From Kocuria dechangensis (lineage in GTDB: Bacteria > Actinomycetota > Actinomycetes > Actinomycetales > Micrococcaceae): a stretch of 64,000 bases of DNA. The stretch is taken from NCBI RefSeq assembly GCF_014636775.1, contig NZ_BMEQ01000008.1:100287-164286 (forward strand). The letters run 5' to 3'. The position numbers were made by a program, and so were the translations under genes. Below, in pieces: positions 24,294 through 35,732 of this stretch (within the stretch, counting starts at the first letter, position 1; each line of letters opens with the position of its first letter). The notes under the pieces were generated by a model, which was not told where the DNA came from, searched no databases, and saw only the letters and a program-made list of their open reading frames with translations.

Positions 24294-26578
24294 GGTGCAG
24301 GGCTCCTCACGGCCGCGGCGGATCGGCTCCGCGCGACCTCGGCGTAGACGTCGGTGAGGGCGGACGCCATCACCTGGATGCTGAAGCGCTCCCGGACCAG
24401 GTCGCGGGCGGTCCCGGCCGCGGCGTCGGCGCCGGGTGCGGCGGCGAGGTCGAGGGCGCGGGTCAGGCCGCGCGCCAGGGCCTCGCGGTCCTGGGTGTCG
24501 ACGAGCAGGCCCGTCACGCCGTCCTGCACGAAGGTGGCCGGACCGCCCGTCCGGGGCGCGACGACCACGAGGCCGGCGGCCATCGCCTCGACCAGGGCGA
24601 CCCCGAACTCCTCCTTGAGGCTCGCGCACGCGTAGGCCCCGTGGCCGGCCGCCAGCCCGGGACGGCCGCGGCGGACGGCGGCCAGCCACACGGCCACCGT
24701 CCCGTTCGGGCGGTGGCCCGCGAGCAGGAGCCCCCGGGAGGCCGCGTCGGCACGCGGGACGACGGCGTCGACCAGGTCGAGCTGCTCCCGCTCGTCGGGG
24801 GAGGGCCGGTCCAGGTCCCCGCCCACGACCAGGAGGTTGCAGCGGTCGCGGAGCGCGGGCTCCCCGGCCCAGGCCCGGACGAGCGCGGCGGTCCCCTTGA
24901 CCCGGTGGAGCCGGCCCACGGTGACCAGCAGCGGCAGCGCCCGCCGGGACGGGGGCAGGCCGGCCAGGACGCCGTCGAGGTCCGCCAGCGCGCGGGCGGC
25001 GGCGGGCCCGGGGCCACCGGCGCCGGGCGCGGTCTGCGCCGCGGCCTCCTCGACGGCGCGCAGGTCGATCCCCTCCGGGACCACCGTGTGGCGCCCGGGC
25101 CGGGCGGCGAGGTCGACGCCCAGGAGGTCCCGGGCGTCCCGCGCCAGCGCGGGACGGGGGAAGAGCACCATGTGCCGGGCCTGGGCCCCGAGGTCTGCGA
25201 GCAGGCGGAGCCGGAACCAGAGGTGCTCGGCGTGGTCCGCTGCGCCGAAGCGGTCCCGGGTCAGCGTGCCCGCGGCCTCCCGCGCGGCGATCAGCGCGTG
25301 CGGGTCCGGCGCCATGGTCAGGACGACGGGCACGCCCTCGGCCCGCGCCGCCTCGGCGGCGGCCATGGACCCGACGTCGGCCATGCGGAGGTGGACGGCG
25401 TCGACCCGGCCGGCCCGCCGCAGCACCCGGCGGACGCCGCGCACGGCGGCCACCCGGCGCGGCCACGCGACCGCCGAGTGCACGGGCTCGCCCAGGAAGG
25501 GCACCGGCGCGAAGGCGTGCCCGTCGCGGCCCAGGCCGGCCAGCGCGCGCCGGGCCTCGACGTGGTCGCCGCGCGAGACGGTCACGACCCGGGTGACGCG
25601 GGGCGGACCGCCAGGGGTGCTGTCCGGGGCGCGGTCGGGAGCGCTGTCCGGCGCGGCGCAGAGGGCGTCGCCCAGGTGGACCAGCAGGGTGGCGATGCCG
25701 CCGTTGTCGCCCTGGCCGGAGCGGGTGAGACCGTGGTCGATCTCCGCGTGCAGGAAGGGCTGGACGACGGTCAGGCCGGTGTGGCCGGGCTCCCGGGCCG
25801 GATCGGGACCGAGGGCGGCGTGGGCCGCGTCCTCCAGCACCAGGCCCGCCACGGCGCCGAGCTCTCCACCGGCCGCGGCGCACCGGCGGGCCAGGTCCTC
25901 CACGGCGTCCCGGGGGGCGGGGTCGTCCTGCAGACGGCCGGCCAGCGCCTCGAGGGCGGTCGCCCGCGTCCGGGGGTCCTCCGCGGGGTCGAGGACGAGG
26001 AGTTCGAGCAGCCGCTCGGGGCCGGGGCCGGGGACCAGCCCGGCGGTCTCCGCGAGGCGGGCCCGGCGCGGCGGGCCGGGCTCCTCCGCGAGGCCCTGCT
26101 CGAGGGCGCCCAGGACCGGGCGGGGAGCGGTGCGGGCCCAGGCCTCGAGGGTGCGCTGGGCCAGCATGCCCGGGAAACCGCCCTCCGCCACGACGCCCAC
26201 CAGAGGGGCCACCGCGTCCGGCACCGTCGTGTGCGCGCCGAGCGCCCAGACCGCGTGCTCCCGCAGGTGCGGGAGCGGACCGGCGAGCAGGCCGGCGAGC
26301 TCGGCGCCGGCCTCGGCCGTGGGCAGGGCCCCGAGCGCGTGGACCGCGGCGATCGAGACCACCTGGTCCCCGGGGCGACGCACCGCCGCGGACAGCTCGG
26401 CGAGGGCCTCGGCCGGGTCGTCGTCCGCGACGGCGGCGCTCAGCGCTTCGGCGCGGCGGACGGCCTCGAGGATCGTGGGGGCCCGGTGCACGGCGTCCAG
26501 CGCGGACCGCGTGCCGGCCGCGCCTCCGCTCCCGGGTGCGGCGCACGGATCGGTGGCGCGGGTCACAGCAGGGGTCAT
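24290..26578 (-). CDS. HEAT-repeat/GT4 glycosyltransferase fusion
   Basis: Residues about 40-270 of this 762-residue protein are Ala/Leu-rich helical repeats of roughly 30 residues (for example VSIAAVHALGALPTAEAGAEL, LREHAVWALGAH, ATALEALAGRL), typical of HEAT/armadillo repeats. From about 275 a GT-B glycosyltransferase follows, with a GGIATLL donor-loop start near 320 and the retaining GT4 EX7E motif in EEFGVALVEAMAAG near 680, then PRTGGPATFVQDG. The repeat domain may dock the enzyme onto its partner proteins. A TAGCGT box 6 nt before the ATG suggests its own leaderless promoter. It is the first gene of the operon. The coupling of HEAT repeats to a GT4 is unusual and unexplained. Confidence 0.85.
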   Translation of the reverse strand: MTPAVTRATDPCAAPGSGGAAGTRSALDAVHRAPTILEAVRRAEALSAAVADDDPAEALAELSAAVRRPGDQVVSIAAVHALGALPTAEAGAELAGLLAGPLPHLREHAVWALGAHTTVPDAVAPLVGVVAEGGFPGMLAQRTLEAWARTAPRPVLGALEQGLAEEPGPPRRARLAETAGLVPGPGPERLLELLVLDPAEDPRTRATALEALAGRLQDDPAPRDAVEDLARRCAAAGGELGAVAGLVLEDAAHAALGPDPAREPGHTGLTVVQPFLHAEIDHGLTRSGQGDNGGIATLLVHLGDALCAAPDSAPDRAPDSTPGGPPRVTRVVTVSRGDHVEARRALAGLGRDGHAFAPVPFLGEPVHSAVAWPRRVAAVRGVRRVLRRAGRVDAVHLRMADVGSMAAAEAARAEGVPVVLTMAPDPHALIAAREAAGTLTRDRFGAADHAEHLWFRLRLLADLGAQARHMVLFPRPALARDARDLLGVDLAARPGRHTVVPEGIDLRAVEEAAAQTAPGAGGPGPAAARALADLDGVLAGLPPSRRALPLLVTVGRLHRVKGTAALVRAWAGEPALRDRCNLLVVGGDLDRPSPDEREQLDLVDAVVPRADAASRGLLLAGHRPNGTVAVWLAAVRRGRPGLAAGHGAYACASLKEEFGVALVEAMAAGLVVVAPRTGGPATFVQDGVTGLLVDTQDREALARGLTRALDLAAAPGADAAAGTARDLVRERFSIQVMASALTDVYAEVARSRSAAAVRSPAP

Positions 26579-26584
26579 GGGCCT

Positions 26585-26590
26585 ACGCTA
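26585..26590 (-). promoter_or_regulatory. -10 box of the HEAT-GT4/GT1/patatin operon
   Basis: On the minus strand this is TAGCGT, 6 nt before the ATG at 26578, next to a 12-bp palindrome CCCGGGCCCGGG at 26592-26603. It implies the operon can start independently of the transporter gene 51 bases upstream. Confidence 0.4.
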
Positions 26591-26629
26591 ACCCGGGCCC
26601 GGGGACCGCCGGGTGCGCCGGGGCGATTC

Positions 26630-27616
26630 TCAGCGACTTGGCAGTCGGGAGGCGCGACGGGCGTCCGCGCGGCGGCAGAGCAGCGCGAACACGGCCCCGG
26701 AGAGGTTGTGCCACACCGAGAAGACGGCACCCGGCAGGGCGGCCAGCGGGTTCATGTACTGGGCCGCGAGGCCGGCCGCGAGCCCCGAGTTCTGCATCCC
26801 GACCTCGACCGCGGTGGTCCGGCGCACGGCCACCGGCTGGTGCGTCACCGCGCCCACCAGGTAGCCCAGAGCCAGGCCCAGCCCGTTGTGCAGGGCCACG
26901 GCGGCCAGGACCAGCAGGCCCGCCTCCACGATCCGGTCGGCGCTGCGGGAGACCACGATCGCGACGATCAGCGAGATCGCGGCGACGGACACCCACGGCA
27001 GCGCGGGCAGGGTGCGCCGGACGACCCCCGGCAGCAGCAGGCGCACGGCCAGCCCGACGACGACGGGCAGCAGCACGATCTTGACGATCGACCACGCCAT
27101 GGCCGCTCCGTCCAGCGGCAGGTACTGACCGGCCAGCCACAGGGTCAGCAGGGGCGTGAGGACGGGCGCGAGCAGCGTGGAGATCGAAGTCATCGCCACG
27201 GACAGGGCCACGTCCCCGCGCGCCAGGTAGGACACGACGTTGGAGGCGGTGCCGCCCGGGGCGCAGCCCACGAGGATCACCCCCGCCGCCAGCTCGGGCG
27301 GCAGGCGCAGCACCCACACCACGAGGACGGCGATCAGCGGCATCAGGACGTACTGGGCGGCCACGCCGAGCAGCACCGGCATCGGGCGCCTCGCCACCAG
27401 GGCGAAGTCGACGGGGCGCAGGGTGAGCCCCATGCCGAACATGACCAGCCCGAGCAGGGGGTTGACCCAGCCGGCCAGCCCGCTCGTCGTACCCGGTGCG
27501 AGGAAGCCCAGCAGTCCGCCCGCGAGGACGAGGGCGGGGAAGAGGAGGACCGCGGCGTAGGCGCCGCGGTCGGGTGCGGCGGTCCCGGGGGCGGTGGAGG
27601 GTCCGGCGCTCACCAT
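26630..27616 (-). CDS. Bile acid:sodium symporter family transporter
   Basis: This 328-residue polytopic protein with about ten helices belongs to the BASS/SBF family. It shows MFGMGLTLRPVDF near residue 60, the conserved VILVGCAPGGTASNVVSYLARGD region near 110-130 and EVGMQNSGLAAGLA near 270, whose E-N residues contribute to sodium binding in structurally known members. The substrate in actinobacteria is usually an organic anion such as pantoate, a keto acid or a sterol-like acid. The ATG at 27616 overlaps the preceding hydrolase by 7 nt, with an in-frame GTG at 27613 as the alternative, so the two are co-translated. It lies 51 bases upstream of the glycosyltransferase operon. Confidence 0.9.
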   Translation of the reverse strand: MVSAGPSTAPGTAAPDRGAYAAVLLFPALVLAGGLLGFLAPGTTSGLAGWVNPLLGLVMFGMGLTLRPVDFALVARRPMPVLLGVAAQYVLMPLIAVLVVWVLRLPPELAAGVILVGCAPGGTASNVVSYLARGDVALSVAMTSISTLLAPVLTPLLTLWLAGQYLPLDGAAMAWSIVKIVLLPVVVGLAVRLLLPGVVRRTLPALPWVSVAAISLIVAIVVSRSADRIVEAGLLVLAAVALHNGLGLALGYLVGAVTHQPVAVRRTTAVEVGMQNSGLAAGLAAQYMNPLAALPGAVFSVWHNLSGAVFALLCRRADARRASRLPSR

Positions 27617-28269
27617 CCGCGGGCGCGCCACTCGTCCAGGTGCGGACGCTCGGCGCCGAGGGTGGTGGGCTTGCCGTGGCCGGGGTGGATCACGGTGTCG
27701 TCGTCGAAGCGGTCGAAGATCCGTTCGCTCACGTCCGCGATGAGCTGCTGGAAGTCCTCGGGGCTGTTGGTCTTGCCCACGCCGCCCGGGAACAGGGAGT
27801 CGCCGGAGAAGATGTGCGCGGGCCCCTCGGGGTCGCGGTAGACGAGGGCGATCGAGCCCGGGGTGTGGCCGCGCAGGCCGATGACCTCCAGGTCGAAGCC
27901 GTCGAACTCGGCGGTGTCGCCGTCCTCGAAGGTCAGGTCCATGGGCACGGCGATGTCGGCCTCGTCGTCGGCGCCGCACGCCGTCATCGCCTCGGACCGG
28001 GAGCGGACCTCCTCGAGGGCGCGGACGTGGTCCCAGTGGGAGTGTGTCGTGATGATGAGCTGGAGGTTGCCGTAGGAGGCGGAGCAGTCGCCGCAGCCGG
28101 CGCCCACGAGGCCGGCGATGGCGCGGGCGTCGTCGGCCGCGTCGATCAGCACCTGTGTGCCCTCCGACTTGGAGGTGAGGAGGTAGACGTTGTTGTCCAT
28201 CTCGCTCACAGAAATCCGGCGGATCGTGACCTCCGCGAGGTCGATGACCTCGGTCTTCGTTGCGATCAT
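27610..28269 (-). CDS. Glyoxalase-II-like metallo-beta-lactamase-fold hydrolase
   Basis: The 219-residue cytoplasmic protein has TTHSHWDHV near residue 85 (the zinc motif THxHxDH with Trp inserted), GHTPGS near 142, FSGDSLFPGGVGKTN near 165 and the final HPGHGKPTT near 200. These are the full metal ligand set of glyoxalase-II/persulfide dioxygenase-like members. The ATG at 28269 is preceded by TAGCCT at 7 nt, implying a leaderless mRNA; a longer reading begins with non-homologous sequence. It overlaps the BASS transporter gene. The substrate could be a thioester or a lactone; linkage to an organic-anion transporter is the only functional hint. Confidence 0.87.
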   Translation of the reverse strand: MIATKTEVIDLAEVTIRRISVSEMDNNVYLLTSKSEGTQVLIDAADDARAIAGLVGAGCGDCSASYGNLQLIITTHSHWDHVRALEEVRSRSEAMTACGADDEADIAVPMDLTFEDGDTAEFDGFDLEVIGLRGHTPGSIALVYRDPEGPAHIFSGDSLFPGGVGKTNSPEDFQQLIADVSERIFDRFDDDTVIHPGHGKPTTLGAERPHLDEWRARGW

Positions 28270-28276
28270 GCGGTAC

Positions 28277-28282
28277 AGGCTA
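28277..28282 (-). promoter_or_regulatory. -10 box of a probably leaderless hydrolase-BASS transcript
   Basis: On the minus strand TAGCCT lies 7 nt before the ATG at 28269, and the spacer GTACCGC has no ribosome-binding site. Confidence 0.45.
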
Positions 28283-28453
28283 CTCAGGGGTCTCCCAGGG
28301 AGCCAGTCGGGCGGTCCGGGGCCCCGCTGATCGTGGCCTCCGCGCCGCCCCGTGGGCATGGACCCCCACTGCCCCGAGGGCCCGGAAACGGACGAGCCGG
28401 ACTCCGCCGCCGCACGGACCGGGCGTCATCTGGCGGGGACTTCACGACGGGGG

Positions 28454-28482
28454 TTCACGGGCCTGGCCTGTCCGAATAGCAT
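28454..28482 (+). promoter_or_regulatory. Promoter of the lysyl-oxidase-like gene
   Basis: A -35-like TTCACG (28454-28459) and a -10 TAGCAT (28477-28482) are separated by 17 bp. The ATG is about 78 bases further on, preceded by AGGAG. The rest of the 290-base gap shows nothing else. Confidence 0.4.
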
Positions 28483-28559
28483 CCTCGGCACCAGACGGCC
28501 GCGGCGTGGCCGATCTCCGCGCCGTTCCGGCCGGCCCATCCCCATTCCAGGAGCGCACC

Positions 28560-29384
28560 ATGGCGTCCTCAGCAGCTCTGCGGCACGGCGTCCTCGCGGC
28601 CACCGTCGCACTCGCGATCTCCTCCTGCGGCCCGCAGGAGAGCTCACCGCCGCTCGCCGCCGGCGAGACGGCCCCGGCCGCAGCCGAGACCTCAGGGTCC
28701 GCGACGGCAACCCCTGCGGCTCCGGGGGACCGACTGCCCGATCTGGTCATGCTGCCGGTGCGGTCGTTCTATGTCGCGTACGAGGGAGACAAGAGAGTGC
28801 TCCGTTTCGGTACCGACGTGGCGAACCGAGGAGAGGGTCCGCTCGACCTGACCGGTGTCCGGGACAGCCCCCGCGAGGCGGACCTGCAGGTGACCCAGAA
28901 CATCCTCCAGACCGGAGGCGGCTGGCGGTCGGCCGAGACCGACGCGGTCATGCGCTTCGAGGCCGTGGACGGGCACGACCACTTCCACGTCCAGGACTTC
29001 GAGCGCTACAGGCTCAGGCCGGAGGAAGGCACTGAATGGCGCGGGTCGCACAAGGAAGGGTTCTGCTTGCGTGACGACGGCAACCTCGGCGGCACGACCT
29101 CACGGTACGACGACGACGACTTCTACTGCGGCGCGGACGAGGAGCAAGAGCTCACCGAGCTGCGGATGGGTCTGTCCGAGGGCTGGGTCGATGTCTACGA
29201 CTGGTACTACCCGGGCCAGTACATCGACCTGGAGGGCCTGGAACTGCCGGGGAACTTCTGCGTGGAGGCCGAGGCGGACCCTGACGGACTGCTCGTGGAG
29301 AAGACCAGGGAGAACAACACCACGTCCGCCCTGGTCCGCATCACGGAGACGGAGGTCTCACTGGTCCGGGAGGAGTGCCAGTAG
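28560..29384 (+). CDS. Lysyl-oxidase-family lipoprotein
   Basis: The 274-residue precursor has a lipoprotein signal with lipobox ISSC (Cys23) and then an Ala/Thr/Pro-rich spacer to about residue 58. The remaining domain matches lysyl oxidase: the copper site HDHFH (His139, 141, 143), Lys165 in SHKEGFCLRD, and a Tyr cluster in VDVYDWYYPGQYIDL (213-224) where the quinone-forming tyrosine lies in animal enzymes. Such copper amine oxidases turn lysine side chains or amines into aldehydes. Paired cysteines (169, 190, 234) could form disulfides. It would be anchored on the outer face of the membrane. AGGAG precedes the ATG. It stands alone; the physiological substrate is unknown. Confidence 0.85.
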   Translation: MASSAALRHGVLAATVALAISSCGPQESSPPLAAGETAPAAAETSGSATATPAAPGDRLPDLVMLPVRSFYVAYEGDKRVLRFGTDVANRGEGPLDLTGVRDSPREADLQVTQNILQTGGGWRSAETDAVMRFEAVDGHDHFHVQDFERYRLRPEEGTEWRGSHKEGFCLRDDGNLGGTTSRYDDDDFYCGADEEQELTELRMGLSEGWVDVYDWYYPGQYIDLEGLELPGNFCVEAEADPDGLLVEKTRENNTTSALVRITETEVSLVREECQ

Positions 29385-29462
29385 CCGACGTCCATTCGTT
29401 GCCGCTCCGCCTCGGGTGTGAGCAACACGACCCCGCGATGCCGCTGTCCGGGCCCCGGGACG

Positions 29463-29491
29463 TTGTGGGAAGCCGCCTGTGCGGCTATAGT
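29463..29491 (+). promoter_or_regulatory. Promoter of the marR-MFS operon
   Basis: A -35 TTGTGG (29463-29468), a 17-bp spacer and a near-consensus -10 TATAGT (29486-29491) make this one of the clearest sigma-70-type promoters in the window. The leader is about 150 nt. Confidence 0.6.
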
Positions 29492-29504
29492 TGCGTGCGG
29501 CAAC
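29490..29504. promoter_or_regulatory. Candidate MarR operator
   Basis: The palindrome GTTGC-GTGCG-GCAAC overlaps the end of the -10 box and the expected start site. TTGC-N5-GCAA symmetry there is typical of autorepressing MarR proteins. Confidence 0.5.
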
Positions 29505-29646
29505 AAATTATCAAGGGCATCCGGTCGCACCGGCACGCGCGTCGTCGAGGACGCGGACCCCGCCACGGGCGGGGGAGTGCGGACCGGGTGCCCGTTCGTC
29601 GTTGCCCCGCACAGCCTTCCCGCACACCCCACCACCGGAGGACCCG

Positions 29647-30237
29647 TTGCCCGTCTCCCACGACACCGCCGTGGAGCTGGTGCGCGACCTGCTCGAGCTG
29701 CAGCGCGTCATGAAGCGCGTGACCAAGACCGAGCCGGGCCAGCGCCTGCTCAGCCCCACGTCGATCGCCCTGCTCTACTACCTCGACAGCACGGGCCCGC
29801 GCCGCGCCACCGTGATGGCCGCGGACACCGGGCTCGGGCCGTCCGGGCTGAGCCGGCAGCTGGCCGGGCTGGAGGAGGCAGGCCTGGTCGAGCGCACCCC
29901 CGACCCCGAGGACGGCCGCGCCGCCCTGGTCGCCATCACCGCGCGGGGCCGCGAGCAGGTCCTGGCGGCCGTGGAGCAGGACGCCCAGCGCCTCGCCTCC
30001 CGGCTCGAGGGCTGGGACGAGGAGCAGGCCCGGACCAGCCGCACGGCGATCAACGAGATCACCACCGTCTTCCTGGACTCCCTGGGGGTGGAGCGCACCA
30101 CGTCGTGCCGCCCGCCCGGCGAGACCGGCCACCGCGCCGGAGCCCAGGAGCACCCGGGCGCGCAGCGCGCAGGGGACGACGCAGCGGGCGGCCCGCCGGG
30201 GGACCGGCAGAACGACAACCGAGAGAACGAGGAGTGA
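29647..30237 (+). CDS. MarR family transcriptional regulator
   Basis: The 196-residue protein has a winged-helix domain (residues about 25-110): [24 protein letters not shown], then the recognition helix region [18 protein letters not shown], then the wing [15 protein letters not shown]. The last 60 residues are hydrophilic and probably disordered. The TTG start at 29647 has GGAGGA about 5 nt upstream; no ATG or GTG lies near the domain boundary. It probably represses itself and the MFS exporter that follows 8 bases later, and is relieved by an exported compound. The last codons overlap a possible GTG start of the exporter (30234), so translation is coupled. Confidence 0.88.
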   Translation: MPVSHDTAVELVRDLLELQRVMKRVTKTEPGQRLLSPTSIALLYYLDSTGPRRATVMAADTGLGPSGLSRQLAGLEEAGLVERTPDPEDGRAALVAITARGREQVLAAVEQDAQRLASRLEGWDEEQARTSRTAINEITTVFLDSLGVERTTSCRPPGETGHRAGAQEHPGAQRAGDDAAGGPPGDRQNDNRENEE

Positions 30238-30245
30238 ACCGCGAC

Positions 30246-31967
30246 ATGACGACCCAGCACCCGAGCGCCGCACCTGGCGGGGGGACCGGCGCCTCCCACA
30301 AGGACGTGCTGCGGGCCCTGACCGCGATCCTCTCCGTCTTCTTCATGGCGATGGTCACGCTGACCATCATCGGCACCGCCCTGCCGGTGATCATGGCCGA
30401 CCTCGGCGGGGACCAGACCTCCCTGTCCTGGACGGTCACCGGCACCCTGCTCGCCAACGCCGCGACCACGCCCATCTGGGGCAAGCTCGCGGACCTCTTC
30501 GACAAGAAGAAGCTCCTGCAGCTGTCCATCGTGATCTTCGTGCTGGGCTCCGGCATGGCCGGGCTCGCGCCGAGCATCGAGTTCCTCATCCTGGCCCGCG
30601 TGGTCCAGGGCGTCGCCATGGGCGGGATCATGGCCCTGGCCATGACCATCATGGGCACGATCATCCCGCCCCGGGAGCGCGGCCGCTACGCCGGGTACAT
30701 GGGCGCCGTGATGGCCGTGGCCACCTCCGCCGGGCCGCTGCTCGGCGGGCTCATCGTGGACCTGTTCGGCTGGCGCTGGGTCTTCCTGATCCCCGCCCCG
30801 CTCGCGGTCCTCGCGGCGGTGCTCGTGCACCGCACCCTGCGCCTCCCCCCGCACGCCCCGCGCACGGTCCGCATCGACTGGCTCGGCATCCTGCTGCTGC
30901 TGGTCTCGGCCTCCGCGCTGCTGCTGTGGGTGTCCCTCGCCGGGCAGCCGGGCATGTTCGAGTGGGTCTCCGGCACCTCCGCGGCCCTGGTGGCCGTCGC
31001 CCTCGTGGGCACGGTGCTCTTCGTCCTGGTGGAGCAGCGCGCCGCGGAGCCCGTGGTGCCGATCCGGGTGGTCACCGAGCGCACCACGGCGCTCGCGATC
31101 GTCGCGGCCATCGCCACGGGCGGGGCCATGTTCGCCTCCACCACCTACCTGGGCCAGTACTTCCAGCTCGGGCAGGGCTACACCCCGACGATGGCGGGCA
31201 TGCTGATGCTCCCGCAGGTGCTCGGCTCGCTCATCGGCGCCACCGTCGCCGGGCAGCTCATCACCCGCTACGGGCGGTGGAAGATCGTCCTGGTCGTCGC
31301 CGCGGTCATCATGTCCACGGGGCTCTTCCTTGCCGCGACGCTCACCCACGACACCCCCGTCCAGCTCGTGAGCACCTTCATCTTCCTCATCGGCCTCGGC
31401 ATCGGCGCGCTGAACCAGAACCTGGTGCTGGCCGTGCAGAACACCGTGGGCCTCAAGGACATGGGCGCGGCCTCCTCCTCGGTGGCGTTCTTCCGCACCA
31501 TGGGCGGCGCGGTGGCGGTCTCCGCCTTCGGCGCCCTCATGACCGCCCACCTCGCCGGGCAGACGCGGGCGCAGGACGGCGGTCCGGCGGCCGGGGACAC
31601 CTCCACCATGGATCTCGCGTCCCTGCCGCCGGCGGTGGAGCAGCTGGTCCGGGAGGCCTACGGCACCGGCACCGGACTGATCTTCCTGGTGGCGGCGATC
31701 GCGTCCCTCTTCACCCTGGGCGCCGTGCTGCTGATCAAGGAGATTCCGCTGCGCCGCACGGTGGACATCGTCGAGGTGGACCCGGAGACCGGCCGCATGA
31801 AGGTCGTCACCCGCACCCTCGACGCCCGCGAGGTCCGGCGGCGGCACCAGGAGGCCACGGCCGCGGCCGAGGCCGGGGTCGTCCCCGGGGAGTCCCCGCA
31901 CGACGACGGACGGCCCGCCGCGCGGGAGCGCGAGGACACCTCCACCGGCCCCGTGGACCGGGTGTGA
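30246..31967 (+). CDS. MFS multidrug efflux transporter, DHA2 (14-helix) type
   Basis: The 573-residue protein has about 14 hydrophobic segments, with MFS motif A in [13 protein letters not shown] near residue 80 and the motif-C-like [20 protein letters not shown] near 165. Both are typical of the EmrB/QacA DHA2 group, which exports drugs or dyes with protons. The hydrophilic C-terminal tail of about 70 residues is charged. The ATG at 30246 has GAGGAG 11 nt upstream; an in-frame GTG at 30234 that overlaps the regulator's stop is the alternative. The regulator-exporter order points to substrate-induced efflux. Confidence 0.9.
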   Translation: MTTQHPSAAPGGGTGASHKDVLRALTAILSVFFMAMVTLTIIGTALPVIMADLGGDQTSLSWTVTGTLLANAATTPIWGKLADLFDKKKLLQLSIVIFVLGSGMAGLAPSIEFLILARVVQGVAMGGIMALAMTIMGTIIPPRERGRYAGYMGAVMAVATSAGPLLGGLIVDLFGWRWVFLIPAPLAVLAAVLVHRTLRLPPHAPRTVRIDWLGILLLLVSASALLLWVSLAGQPGMFEWVSGTSAALVAVALVGTVLFVLVEQRAAEPVVPIRVVTERTTALAIVAAIATGGAMFASTTYLGQYFQLGQGYTPTMAGMLMLPQVLGSLIGATVAGQLITRYGRWKIVLVVAAVIMSTGLFLAATLTHDTPVQLVSTFIFLIGLGIGALNQNLVLAVQNTVGLKDMGAASSSVAFFRTMGGAVAVSAFGALMTAHLAGQTRAQDGGPAAGDTSTMDLASLPPAVEQLVREAYGTGTGLIFLVAAIASLFTLGAVLLIKEIPLRRTVDIVEVDPETGRMKVVTRTLDAREVRRRHQEATAAAEAGVVPGESPHDDGRPAAREREDTSTGPVDRV

Positions 31968-32007
31968 AGCCGCCCACGGGACCCGGGACCGTGTCGGAGC
32001 CCGGTAC

Positions 32008-32013
32008 TAGAGT
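32008..32013 (+). promoter_or_regulatory. -10 box of a probably leaderless uvrA transcript
   Basis: TAGAGT lies 7 nt before the GTG start, with GGAGGGC as spacer. A LexA box was not seen. Confidence 0.4.
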
Positions 32014-32020
32014 GGAGGGC

Positions 32021-35022
<3,002 letters not shown>

Positions 35023-35026
<4 letters not shown>

Positions 35027-35721
35027 GCGCGCCCGTGGTCCTGTGGGACCTGGACGGCACCCTGCTCGACCCGGCCGGGGCCATCACCGGCGGCATCGCC
35101 CGCGCCCTCGCCGAGCACGGCCACCCGGTGCCGGCCGACCTCGACCGGTTCGTCGGCCCGCCCGTGGGCGTGTCGCTGCGCACGTTCACGGACGTCCCGG
35201 AGGAGCAGATCCCCCACGTGGTCGCCTCCTACCGGGCCCGGTACCGCACCGAGGGCCTGGCGCAGACCCGGATCTACCCCGGCGTCGAGGAGCTGCTCGA
35301 GACGCTGCACGGCGCCGGCGTGCGGATGGCCGTGGCCACCCAGAAGCCGGAGCCCGTGGCCGTGCTGGCCGTCGAGAAGTTCGGGCTGGGCCGGTGGTTC
35401 GAGACGGTCTCCGGGGCCGCCGACGACCTCGCCGCCCCGCACGCGCACCCGCACCTGGCCCACGACAAGCCCGCGATCATCGGCGAGGCCCTGCGCCGGC
35501 TCGGCGTGACCGCGCCGGACCCGGCGCGCGCGGTCATGATCGGGGACCGCACCTACGACGCCGAGGGCGCGGCCGCCCACGGCCTGGACTGCCTCGGCGT
35601 CACCTGGGGCTTCGCCGCCCCGGGCGAGCTCGAGCAGGGCTTCGTGGCCGTCGCCCGCGACGTCGCCGAGCTGACCGGGCTGCTGGCACCGTACACGTCC
35701 CTGGCCCCGACGGGCCGCTGA
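35023..35721 (+). CDS. HAD-family phosphatase (phosphoglycolate-phosphatase-like)
   Basis: This 232-residue haloacid dehalogenase hydrolase has motif [15 protein letters not shown] at residues 6-19 (nucleophile Asp9, acid Asp11), motif II VAVATQK near 98-105, a motif III lysine in HDKPAII near 148 and motif [14 protein letters not shown] near 173. The helical cap between motifs I and II matches the Gph/PGP group. It sits between uvrA (4-nt overlap) and uvrC (12-nt gap). It may clear phosphoglycolate released from oxidised DNA ends, but this rests on context only. Confidence 0.9.
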
Positions 35722-35732
35722 GGAGCCGGACC

